7,244 nt of DNA, taken from Candidatus Hydrogenedentes bacterium CG07_land_8_20_14_0_80_42_17 (lineage in GTDB: Bacteria > UBA8481). The DNA is taken from the NCBI GenBank assembly GCA_002780065.1, contig PEWQ01000005.1, positions 1-7,244 of the forward strand, given 5' to 3'. The notes under the pieces are model-generated. The model saw nothing but the letters and a program-made list of their open reading frames with translations, was not told the origin of the DNA and did no database searches. Below, one piece after another: positions 1 through 5,790 of the stretch. How positions within the stretch are numbered: position 1 is the stretch's first letter; each line of letters starts with the position of its first letter. The position numbers were made by a program, and so were the translations under genes.

Positions 1-63
1 TTGCTACGCATGCTTATCAAGCACGTGCGAGGCGTCATTGACGCGTAGCGCACGTGCCTCCAT
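1..63. repeat. GC-rich palindromic (REP-like) element, copy at the left edge
   Basis: The palindrome GCACGTGC occurs at 21-28 and again at 50-57, so the two can pair. Between them GCGTCA (32-37) and TGACGC (39-44) form an inner inverted repeat, giving one long stem-loop from 21 to 57. The flanks match the element at 2731-2855: GCTTATC followed by AGCACG near 12-24, and GTGCCTCC followed by a CAT-like end near 54-63. It lies downstream of ndk and may continue beyond the window. This is seen directly; its role (REP-like, mRNA 3' end or mobile relic) is inference. Confidence 0.6.
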
Positions 64-72
64 GACGAGTTA

Positions 73-175
73 TAATATTTGAAATTGCAAATTGGAAATT
101 GGAAATTGAAAATTGCAAATTGGAAAGTGCAAATTGAAAATTTTATTTTTCCAATTTTCATTTTTCAATTATTTC
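73..175. repeat. AT-rich array of short AAATTG-type repeats with an inverted arm
   Basis: From about 79 to 140 the sequence is a run of near-identical 7-10 base units of the type AAATTG(G/C)A and AATTGAAA. The region 150-170 carries the complementary pattern (TTCCAATTTTC, TTTTCAATT). AATTGAAAA at 132-140 pairs exactly with TTTTCAATT at 162-170. The phased A/T tracts could bend DNA, and the arms could form a weak hairpin downstream of ndk. Similar low-complexity tracts occur between genes in many environmental bacterial genomes; no function is assigned. Confidence 0.6.
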
Positions 176-177
176 GC

Positions 178-223
178 ACGTTCTTCGCCGCGATGACTCT
201 GCGAGTCCGCTCTTCGCAATGAC
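178..223 (-). repeat. Diverged GTCATTGCGA-type intergenic repeat with hairpin
   Basis: On the minus strand this reads GTCATTGCGAAGAGCGGACT and then continues with CGCAGAGTCATCGCGGCGAA. The start resembles the widespread intergenic element that begins GTCATTGCGAG. Inside it GACTC (195-199) and GAGTC (203-207) form a perfect stem around a 3-nt loop, extended by GCG/CGC. It lies about 50 bp past the ndk stop codon. No U-tract follows the stem, so I do not call it a terminator. Confidence 0.4.
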
Positions 224-272
224 AAATGTAAACACTTTTTGTACAACCCTAAGCATGAAAGAAAAAAGCTTA

Positions 273-737
273 TTATTCAACAAGCTCTTCCGGCCTAAAC
301 CAGAGTGCTATCTCACGCTTTCCGCTTTCCGGTGAATCGGATATATGGACCGCATTTTCGAATTCTTTGGTTTTGGAATTTATCCTACCATACTTGCCTC
401 TTATCGTGTTGAACTCTGCATCCTCGGGATTCGTGTTTCCGGCAAGTTTACGAAGAACTTTTATTGCATTAGGCCCTTGATAAACCATTGCAACAACTCT
501 TGGAGTATATTTTTCGCCCATAATGAACTCGATTAAAGAATTGAAAAAAGGTTTTCCCTTGTGCTCTGCGTAGTGTGTCTCCGCTAATTTTTTAGAAACC
601 TTTACAACTTTTGCTCCTACCATCTTCAATCCGGTGCTGTCCAGCATTGTTATGATATTTCCTGTCAGTGATTTAGAGACTGCATCGGGTTTGATAAGCA
701 CCAGAGCTTGTTCCTCTTTCGTTGCCGCATTTGACAT
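273..737 (-). CDS. ndk: Nucleoside diphosphate kinase
   Basis: Transfers the gamma-phosphate from ATP to NDPs through a phospho-histidine, balancing NTP and dNTP pools in the cytoplasm. The 154-residue product shows the family landmarks in order: LVLIKPDAV near the N-terminus (Lys16), the TIRG segment with Arg113, and NAVHISDSPESGKREIALWF with the catalytic His131. It is about 10-15 residues longer than typical bacterial Ndk. The extra residues are a short N-terminal tail and a small insertion before the active-site His (RINSKTKEF, about 118-126). The ATG start is fixed by a strong ribosome-binding site, AGGAGG (complement of 746-751), with 8 nt to the start. It lies 58 bp downstream of the ATPase gene. 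That gap shows no clear terminator or promoter, so read-through from the transport operon is possible but unproven. Confidence 0.96.
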   Translation of the reverse strand: MSNAATKEEQALVLIKPDAVSKSLTGNIITMLDSTGLKMVGAKVVKVSKKLAETHYAEHKGKPFFNSLIEFIMGEKYTPRVVAMVYQGPNAIKVLRKLAGNTNPEDAEFNTIRGKYGRINSKTKEFENAVHISDSPESGKREIALWFRPEELVE

Positions 738-745
738 CTGAAGTT

Positions 746-751
746 CCTCCT
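746..751 (-). promoter_or_regulatory. Strong Shine-Dalgarno site of ndk
   Basis: AGGAGG on the minus strand lies 8 nt before the ATG at 737-735 and fixes the start of ndk. It is among the strongest ribosome-binding sites in the window and contrasts with the weak or absent sites of the permease and the first gene of the operon. Confidence 0.8.
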
Positions 752-795
752 GAATGATTTAATTTCCGTAGAGCATATAGGAACTGATACTAATT

Positions 796-1881
796 TCAAT
801 AAACATTCCATACGATGATGTTCGGAGTCCAGATGCCGACTCGGATCTTTTTTCCTGCGAATAATCCGTATCTGCCCGTTATCGCCGCAGGAAATTTCAT
901 CTCCAGATCGAATCTGTTTTTGCTTCCATCGGCTTTAAATCGACCGATGCAAATATCAGGTAAAAAGTAAAGCTCGGTAAGCTCTCCGTTGAAAACATTT
1001 GCCGCAAGTTCTTCTCTTATCGGAATGTCTTCTCGAATGATTTTTATATCCTGAGGTCTTATGCAAACGGTGACGATTTTATTGTGTGCGGCGCAGGGGA
1101 GAACAAAATTCATTCCGCACTCGCTTTTGGCAACTGCTTTCGGCTGGAATACTTCTACTCCGCATCGAAAGATATTATTGTATCCGAGAAAAGACGCGAC
1201 GGTTTCGCTTTCAGGTCTTTCAAGGATTTCGTTTGGTCTTCCGCTTTGAACAAGCCTTCCTGCAATCATGACAGTGACTGCGTCACCCAGAGTGTATGCC
1301 TCGTCGAGATTGTGGGTTACATGAAGAACCGGAATTTCGAGCGACGTCACGATGCGTTTCAGATCAAACCATAATGCTCTGCGTCCTCCTTCATCTATCG
1401 CAGAGAAAGGCTCGTCAAGAAGCAACGCTAGAGGTTTCGACGCTAGTGTTCTCGCAAGCGCAACCTTCTGCCTTTCGCCTCCTGATAATTCTATTACGCT
1501 TCTTTGCTTCAAGTGGGAGATGCCCAGCATACTGTAAAGTTCTTCGGCGATTTTTTTCCTTTCCGAAGATTCGAATCTTGATGCTCCGAAAAGAATATTT
1601 TTCTCTACGCTAAGATGCGGAAAAAGAAATTGATGTTGAGGAATATATCCGATCTTTCGGGTTTCAATAGAATCTTCGGAAATATCATTTTGGTTGAGCA
1701 CGATTCTTCCAGACTCGGATTTTATAATTCCAAGTATTGTTCGAAGCAGAGTAGTTTTTCCACAGCCGGTGGGACCGAGCAGAATGCGATATTCTTTTGC
1801 TTTGCATTCCAGAGAAATATTCTCCAGAGAAAAAGAATCGAGTGCAAGTTTCAAATTCGAAATGGAGAGCGCATTCTTCAT
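796..1881 (-). CDS. modC: Molybdate/tungstate-type ABC transporter ATPase
   Basis: Energises oxyanion import by hydrolysing ATP at the inner face of the membrane with the permease encoded just upstream. With the ATG at 1881 the product is 361 residues. The Walker A motif GPTGCGKT is at about 36-43, the Q-loop Gln at about 82 (YIPQHQ), and the ABC signature LSGGE at about 132-136. Walker B LLLDEP has its Asp and catalytic Glu at about 156-157. The D-loop SAID and the H-loop His190 (HVTHN) follow. The C-terminal 110 residues contain CIRPQDIKI (273-281), typical of the TOBE-like domain of ModC/WtpC/PotA-type ATPases. All catalytic residues are intact. The frame can be extended to a TTG at 1914, but ATG 1881 follows the permease stop by one base (TAA-T-ATG), the usual arrangement for coupled subunits. 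Molybdate versus tungstate cannot be told from sequence; tupC or wtpC remain possible names. Confidence 0.88.
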   Translation of the reverse strand: MKNALSISNLKLALDSFSLENISLECKAKEYRILLGPTGCGKTTLLRTILGIIKSESGRIVLNQNDISEDSIETRKIGYIPQHQFLFPHLSVEKNILFGASRFESSERKKIAEELYSMLGISHLKQRSVIELSGGERQKVALARTLASKPLALLLDEPFSAIDEGGRRALWFDLKRIVTSLEIPVLHVTHNLDEAYTLGDAVTVMIAGRLVQSGRPNEILERPESETVASFLGYNNIFRCGVEVFQPKAVAKSECGMNFVLPCAAHNKIVTVCIRPQDIKIIREDIPIREELAANVFNGELTELYFLPDICIGRFKADGSKNRFDLEMKFPAAITGRYGLFAGKKIRVGIWTPNIIVWNVY

Positions 1882-1882
1882 A

Positions 1883-2713
1883 TTACGAAACCTGTTTGAG
1901 TTTAGCAGAACCAAGAGCTCGCATCGAGATGAGCATTATGAATGCGATAATCACAGCGAGAAGAATCAGAGCCATCATGCTTGAAATGTCCGCAACGCCG
2001 TAACTGAGATATATCGCAACCGGAATTGTAGATGTCTTTAGCGGCATAGCTCCGGCCAGAGTTACAGTAGCGCCGAATTCGCCGAGCGCGCGCGCCCAGA
2101 CCATAATGAATGCAGACCCGATTCCGCTCTTTGCCATCGGCAGAGAGACTTTGAAGAAGGCGCCTGCTTCTGAAACACCCAGAGTGCGCGCTATTGTTTC
2201 GTATTCGGGATCAATCTCCATAAAAATGGATTTAATCATTCTGATAGCGAGCCCAATTATGACAACGAATTGAGCGAGAATAATTCCTTTCACCTCGAAT
2301 ACGAACGGGCCGAATAGTTCTTCTATAAATTCTCCGGGCGCGGTTTTGAAGAAGAGCAGAAGCATTGCGCCTAAAGCTATCGGCGAAATGACGAGAGGCA
2401 GATCGAGAATTGTATCGATTACAATTTTACCAGGAATCTTTTTTCTTGCGAGAAGCCAAGAGACGGGTAAGGCGGTTATGATTGCGAGAAATGAAGCTAT
2501 GGTCGCAGTCATTAAAGAAAGTTTTACCGCAAAAAAGACATCTCCCATGCGCATAGGCTTTGTCATCGAGTAGGTCAGAAATTCGAAGAGGGCTGAGGCA
2601 AGCGGGGCGGCGATTACAAAGATAAGCAGAGCGGCTACGGAAACAGATATCGTATGAAAAAGAGATGTGAGGAATCTGGAGTTTTTTGAAAAAATAAAAG
2701 TCTTTCTGTTCAT
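1883..2713 (-). CDS. modB: Molybdate/tungstate-type ABC transporter permease
   Basis: Inner-membrane channel subunit (276 residues) that receives the oxyanion from the binding lipoprotein. It has about six hydrophobic segments, roughly at 17-45, 60-88, 103-123, 143-163, 198-215 and 244-266. The cytoplasmic coupling loop of binding-protein-dependent permeases (EAA motif) is clear at about 171-192, with IARTLGVSEAGAFFKVSLP. It is followed by the ModB-typical segment WARALGEFGATVTLAGAM. The LDLPLVISPIALGAM stretch near 103-117 also fits the family. No convincing Shine-Dalgarno precedes the ATG at 2713, and a repeat cluster separates it from the modA-like gene. Its translation may therefore be weak or depend on mRNA structure. 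The stop codon is followed after one base by the ATPase start. Confidence 0.9.
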   Translation of the reverse strand: MNRKTFIFSKNSRFLTSLFHTISVSVAALLIFVIAAPLASALFEFLTYSMTKPMRMGDVFFAVKLSLMTATIASFLAIITALPVSWLLARKKIPGKIVIDTILDLPLVISPIALGAMLLLFFKTAPGEFIEELFGPFVFEVKGIILAQFVVIIGLAIRMIKSIFMEIDPEYETIARTLGVSEAGAFFKVSLPMAKSGIGSAFIMVWARALGEFGATVTLAGAMPLKTSTIPVAIYLSYGVADISSMMALILLAVIIAFIMLISMRALGSAKLKQVS

Positions 2714-2730
2714 CTTTGCACATCTACTCG

Positions 2731-2855
2731 CATGGAGGCACCAGGCGCACTTGCCTGTGCAAGCAACGCTTGCTTATCCAGCACGCACAGGCGCACTTGC
2801 CTGTGCAAGCAACGCTTGCTTATCCGGCACGCACGAGGGCGCGCGTGCCTCCAGA
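2731..2855. repeat. Palindromic repeat element with a 46-bp tandem duplication, between modA-like and modB-like genes
   Basis: Two 46-bp copies lie head to tail at 2743-2788 and 2789-2834 and differ at one base (A at 2780, G at 2826). Each contains two overlapping small hairpins: CTTGC-CTGT-GCAAG, and AAGCAA-CGC-TTGCTT (2761-2775 in the first copy). The whole block is bounded by inverted ends, TGGAGGCAC near 2733-2741 and GTGCCTCCA near 2845-2853. It fills most of the 166-bp gap between the two transporter genes and is related to the element at 1-63. In RNA it would be strongly structured, suited to 3'-end protection of the upstream mRNA or attenuation. That role is inferred. Confidence 0.75.
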
Positions 2856-2879
2856 TGCGGTTTGCTACCTTTTCTCAAG

Positions 2880-3791
2880 TTATTTTCTTTTCTTCAAAAG
2901 TTCAAAAAACTTTTCCGGCAGTTTGTATTCGCCGCCAATCGAGGCAGTTGGTGCAAACTTTTTCGCTACTTCAAGATCAGCAATATATCCCCATTTTTGG
3001 TAGATTTGTTGACCGACCGGCCCTGTGACATAATTAATAAATTCTTTTGCGAGCTCGGTGTCTCGAACTGTGACTGGAATTGAAATTGGAACATAGGACA
3101 ATCTTGGAATTCGTTCCGACGGTATTTGAATGAATTGCATCTTGTCAGGGTTCCAACTTTCGAAGACTTTCCAGCCAAGAATTGCATCGCATTGCCTCAT
3201 TGCCGCAAGGTTCGCACTCTTTTCGCAACTTTCGCCGAAGGTGACGATGTTTGGCATTACTCGTTCGAGAAGGTGATTGTATTCAAGAAGTTCGATTCCA
3301 TAGAGCCCAAGGCATACTGTTTCAGGATTGCCAACTCCGACTTTGACGCCGGGTTTTGCGAGATCTTCAAGAGTATGAATTTGTTTTGGGTTTCCCTTAG
3401 GAACAATTATTGCCGGTATAAGATAACATACAATTGTATCCGAATGAGGAATGAGAAGCTTTTTGTTCTCTCCGATAATTATGTAATCAGGACTGCCTGG
3501 AAGGTAAATATCGCCCTTTCTGCTCAATTCGCATTGAGAGAGAAGAGTTCCGGAACCGCCGAATGTCATTGTTATTTTGACTCCGCGCTCTTTTTCAAAA
3601 GCTGAGGCAATCTCTTCCATAGCCGGCTTATTTGCGGCTCCGCAGAGAATGAAGAGCTCTTTTACTTCTGCCGGATTGGATGAAGGTAAAGTTTTTGAAC
3701 CTCCACATGCCGCAGCAAAAAAAGCTATCAAGAGTGAAAAGAATATTGTTCGATATGTTGCTATAAAAAAACCTCCAAAAATATTTTTCAT
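2880..3791 (-). CDS. modA: Molybdate/tungstate-type substrate-binding lipoprotein (ModA-like)
   Basis: Periplasmic receptor of the importer, 303 residues. The N-terminus has a hydrophobic segment (about 16-28) ending AAAC, so Cys29 is the probable lipidation site and the protein is anchored to a membrane. Family landmarks follow in order: LCGAANKPAMEEIASAFE (49-66), FGGSGTLLSQ (77-86), and GDIYLPGSPDYI (93-104), the counterpart of the 'ADVFLSA' stretch of ModA. Next are VGNPETVCLGLYG (153-165), CDAILGW (201-207), and a late Tyr in SYVPISIP (232-239). These positions line the oxyanion pocket in characterised ModA proteins. The ATG overlaps the porin stop (TAATG), so the two are translationally coupled. 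The ligand is inferred from the family and from the MocA-like gene in the same operon; tungstate or another tetrahedral oxyanion is not excluded. Confidence 0.85.
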   Translation of the reverse strand: MKNIFGGFFIATYRTIFFSLLIAFFAAACGGSKTLPSSNPAEVKELFILCGAANKPAMEEIASAFEKERGVKITMTFGGSGTLLSQCELSRKGDIYLPGSPDYIIIGENKKLLIPHSDTIVCYLIPAIIVPKGNPKQIHTLEDLAKPGVKVGVGNPETVCLGLYGIELLEYNHLLERVMPNIVTFGESCEKSANLAAMRQCDAILGWKVFESWNPDKMQFIQIPSERIPRLSYVPISIPVTVRDTELAKEFINYVTGPVGQQIYQKWGYIADLEVAKKFAPTASIGGEYKLPEKFFELLKKRK

Positions 3792-4990
3792 TAGAATTTT
3801 ACTCCGATTGTGCTTTCAATTCGATTGCGCTCACTGATATTCCGAGCGCTGATACGAGAGCTATGAAATCCTGAGACTCCCAATGTAGTATTCGACCATG
3901 GTGAGTAGCTTATGCGCGCAGTCCAACCTTGAATGTCGGTGTTGCCGAGAGATGAATTGAATTCGCTTTCAGTGAACTGACCGAGTGCAGCGTCGGATTC
4001 GATACTTCGCCATCCACCGCCAATTTCCCATGTGCCGGCTTTATCAATTCGACCGAGTTGAAGATTTGCGGTCCATCCTCTGTTCTCTTTTTGATTATTG
4101 AATGTGTTTGGAGTGGCGGAGAGATTTTGGATATATCCGCCGCTTACGCGAAGCGGCAATGCATCTCCAACGGTCAACTCATACCAACCGGAGAGATCGA
4201 ATATTGAGTAACCGTTCGGTTGCAGATGCTGATTTGCCGGGAAATTGGTTTTCGATTGTGCAGTAGCATCGATGCTATATGGTCTAACGAAATGATATTG
4301 CCCTGCTGTCAGGCTCCACTTCATTCCGCGCTCTGTGCTCAGCGTATGAACAAAACCAATTTGACCGCCCAACATATAGGGATCATCAGGTGCGGAGTTG
4401 TCTTCCATAAAAAACTGCCCGCCGGTTATACTCCATTCAAATTTGTCGCGCTTCAACTTGAGTGTTTCAGCTATACCTTCAGGCGTGACATCGCGATCCC
4501 AAACGAGAGAAGTGGTTCTGAATGGTTGAGGTATCTTGCCTCCCACGATGTGAATATCGCGCCAAAAGCTGAATGGGACAACATCAAGATATGCAAGGTC
4601 GATACCTATTGTTTTTCCAACTGCCGCATTGTCAAAAGACTGAAATGTTCCAGTTGGATTAGCAGAAGTTCCTGTTGCAAATCGAAGACCAACCGTGACA
4701 CTGGGATTAATTATTTTTGTGAAGCCTAATCGCATTGCAAAGCGGCCACGCTCTCGATCACTGGTGCCTGCGGCTCCTGTTCCAGTGTCGTCAAAAAATG
4801 CATCATAACGAATACGAATATCACCATTCCACTTAAAACCTTCGAAGAAGCGGGCTGATTGTATTATTCCAGTTTCATACTGTTGCAAATTGAGTATAGA
4901 ACTAGGAATACCACCTGCATTCTCTTCATTCGCAAATGCCGAACTTGCTGTAACAAAGAACAGTAATGCAATTATTAAAAACCGATTCAT
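3791..4990 (-). CDS. Outer-membrane porin of the Porin_5 ('putative porin') type
   Basis: A 399-residue beta-barrel protein, likely the outer-membrane entry pore for the oxyanion taken up by the downstream ABC genes. Residues 1-20 form a signal peptide (hydrophobic core, cleavage after AFA before NEEN). After it come the barrel-entry segment WNGDIRIRYDAFF (54-66), an Arg-rich strand RERGRFAMRLGF (79-90), and GKIPQPFRTTSLVWDRDVTP with EGIA (151-174). I recognise these from putative porins of Gram-negative environmental bacteria. The rest alternates short amphipathic strands and loops rich in Gly, Asn, Ser and Thr. The last residue is Phe (GVKF), the usual C-terminal barrel-assembly signal. The start is fixed by AAGGAG (complement of 4997-5002), 6 nt before the ATG. 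It sits 17 bp after the regulator-like gene and overlaps the lipoprotein start. Molybdate specificity is inferred only from operon position. Confidence 0.8.
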   Translation of the reverse strand: MNRFLIIALLFFVTASSAFANEENAGGIPSSILNLQQYETGIIQSARFFEGFKWNGDIRIRYDAFFDDTGTGAAGTSDRERGRFAMRLGFTKIINPSVTVGLRFATGTSANPTGTFQSFDNAAVGKTIGIDLAYLDVVPFSFWRDIHIVGGKIPQPFRTTSLVWDRDVTPEGIAETLKLKRDKFEWSITGGQFFMEDNSAPDDPYMLGGQIGFVHTLSTERGMKWSLTAGQYHFVRPYSIDATAQSKTNFPANQHLQPNGYSIFDLSGWYELTVGDALPLRVSGGYIQNLSATPNTFNNQKENRGWTANLQLGRIDKAGTWEIGGGWRSIESDAALGQFTESEFNSSLGNTDIQGWTARISYSPWSNTTLGVSGFHSSRISARNISERNRIESTIGVKF

Positions 4991-4996
4991 TTATCT

Positions 4997-5002
4997 CTCC
5001 TT
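4997..5002 (-). promoter_or_regulatory. Shine-Dalgarno site of the porin gene
   Basis: AAGGAG within a purine-rich run (AAGGAAGGAGAG) lies in the 17-bp gap between the regulator-like gene and the porin ATG. It supports the 4990 start. It also shows that the porin has its own strong translation signal while the gene before it has none. Confidence 0.7.
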
Positions 5003-5007
5003 CCTTT

Positions 5008-5700
5008 TCATTTTACTTTCACTACTCCTTGATCTTTAACTTCAATATCAACACAATCTTTACTGTGATGCCGAATAAACGATGCAAGCCCCCAACGAGA
5101 ATCCATACTGAGAAGTTCAGGAATAATATTTGCAGAAAGAAGTACAGGATGTCCGCGTCGCGATTTGTAAATCGGTGAGACTATAGCCGGTTTCTTGGCA
5201 GTGGTTTCGAAATATGTGAATAGAGCTTGAATTGTAGATAGTTTAATGTTGGGGCGAGTTGCAAAGGTAATCAAGACAGAATCAAAATTTCCTTCTATAA
5301 AGCGTAGCGCTCGTTTCAAAGAAGAGGCAAATCCCGGATTATTGTTCGTTACAGGCATGATTGTGGTATTCTCAGGCAATCCAGAGAACTTCGTTATTTT
5401 TTGAAAATCGCAGATTAGTATTATCTGACCTATATGTAAGCGATTGAGAATACGAATTAGGCGCTTGGCATTGATTATTAAGCGAGTTCTACGTTTATTG
5501 CCGCTCGCCGCCAAAATAACTGCACAATGCATGGAAGATCGACTATTTAAATTGATTATACGGTAGAAATTATTATATCCGACCAGAATGCTTTCAGGCC
5601 GACCGTGATTTGTCACGATAACAGTTCCATTCTTGACAAGATATTTTGAGAGTTCAGGCAGTTGCTTACGCACATCAGCTATGTTCAGAGCAAGATTCAT
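5008..5700 (-). CDS. Phd/YefM-like DNA-binding domain fused to a degenerate MocA/MobA-like nucleotidyltransferase domain
   Basis: A 230-residue protein heading the oxyanion-uptake operon. Residues 1-53 match the Phd/YefM antitoxin fold: MNLALNIADVRKQLPELSKY, then TVIVTNHGRPESILVGYNNFYRI. Residues about 57-230 follow the MocA/MobA-like order: CAVILAASG (59-67), a NNNPGFASSLKRAL segment (120-133), a 'DQP' region, RRGHPVLLS (181-189), and a C-terminal IEVKDQGVVKVK. The catalytic signatures are damaged. The LAAGxSxRMGxxK loop reads LAASGNKRRTRLI, without the MG and the Lys, and the metal-binding Asp of GDQP is replaced (ATRP, Thr148). The protein also stops before the usual 'DIDTPEDY' end. It therefore looks like a pseudoenzyme sensor coupled to a DNA-binding domain; this is inference. 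No toxin gene adjoins it. I chose ATG 5700 over ATG 5721 because the latter lies inside the promoter and the Phd domain begins exactly at the former. Confidence 0.75.
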   Translation of the reverse strand: MNLALNIADVRKQLPELSKYLVKNGTVIVTNHGRPESILVGYNNFYRIINLNSRSSMHCAVILAASGNKRRTRLIINAKRLIRILNRLHIGQIILICDFQKITKFSGLPENTTIMPVTNNNPGFASSLKRALRFIEGNFDSVLITFATRPNIKLSTIQALFTYFETTAKKPAIVSPIYKSRRGHPVLLSANIIPELLSMDSRWGLASFIRHHSKDCVDIEVKDQGVVKVK

Positions 5701-5708
5701 ATTAACAA

Positions 5709-5737
5709 ATAATATGTACATAATTACTGAGTGTCAA
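5709..5737 (-). promoter_or_regulatory. Near-consensus sigma-70-type promoter of the molybdate-type operon
   Basis: On the minus strand TTGACA (complement of 5732-5737) is followed after exactly 17 bp by TATTAT (complement of 5709-5714). That is a perfect -35 and a five-of-six -10. Transcription would start near 5702, about two bases before the ATG at 5700. The mRNA would then be leaderless or nearly so, which fits the absence of a Shine-Dalgarno site. Read-through could cover all five downstream transport genes. Confidence 0.75.
5713..5722. promoter_or_regulatory. TGTACA-core palindrome in the promoter spacer, candidate Phd/YefM-type operator
   Basis: TATGTACATA is a perfect 10-bp palindrome lying between the -10 and -35 boxes, touching the -10. 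Operators of E. coli YefM-YoeB are palindromes with a TGTACA core placed at the promoter. The adjacent gene has a Phd/YefM-like N-terminus. Binding here would block RNA polymerase, so autorepression is the natural inference. Only one such palindrome is present, and a 6-bp core can arise by chance. Confidence 0.5.
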
Positions 5738-5745
5738 GTATTATT

Positions 5746-5781
5746 TTCTAGAATTTATCCAGAACTGGAATTTATCCAGAA
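5746..5781. promoter_or_regulatory. Two tandem 19-bp inverted repeats upstream of the -35 box, candidate operator or activator sites
   Basis: The sites TTCTAGAATTTATCCAGAA (5746-5764) and AACTGGAATTTATCCAGAA (5763-5781) share 16 of 19 bases and overlap by two, giving a 17-bp period. Each has dyad symmetry of the form TTCTRGA-N5-TCYAGAA, the second site with two mismatches at its outer edge. Relative to the predicted transcription start they span about -44 to -79, the zone used by activators. They do not match the ModE consensus as I know it. The binder is unknown: either the fused protein itself or a regulator encoded elsewhere. Confidence 0.55.
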
Positions 5782-5790
5782 GTCGATAAT

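Noticed and set aside
238-245. TTGTACAA palindrome as a second operator of the Phd-like protein
   Set aside because: It lies downstream of ndk, far from any promoter, and an 8-bp palindrome can easily occur by chance.
230-272. Rho-independent terminator directly after ndk
   Set aside because: There is a T-rich run but no stable GC stem in front of it; the hairpin at 195-207 is not followed by a U-tract.
738-795. Separate promoter for ndk
   Set aside because: AT-rich hexamers exist but no pair with proper -35/-10 spacing stood out; left undecided.
1882-1914. TTG start that lengthens the ATPase by 11 residues
   Set aside because: The extension overlaps the permease gene, is not part of the ABC fold, and an ATG lies one base after the permease stop.
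2743-2834. CRISPR array from the 46-bp direct repeats
   Set aside because: The two copies are contiguous without unique spacers and there are only two; they are a tandem duplication of a palindromic element.
2667-3083. Plus-strand reading frame across the repeat cluster and the end of the lipoprotein gene
   Set aside because: Its sequence is a translation of tandem repeats and the antisense of a well-supported gene; no family features and no ribosome-binding site.
5008-5700. Ordinary type II toxin-antitoxin locus
   Set aside because: The Phd-like domain is fused to a nucleotidyltransferase-like domain and the next gene is a porin; no Doc, YoeB or other toxin is encoded nearby.
5701-5721. 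Longer N-terminus of the Phd-MocA-like protein starting at ATG 5721
   Set aside because: This ATG lies within the TGTACA palindrome between the -35 and -10 boxes, has no ribosome-binding site, and adds residues before the natural start of the Phd domain.
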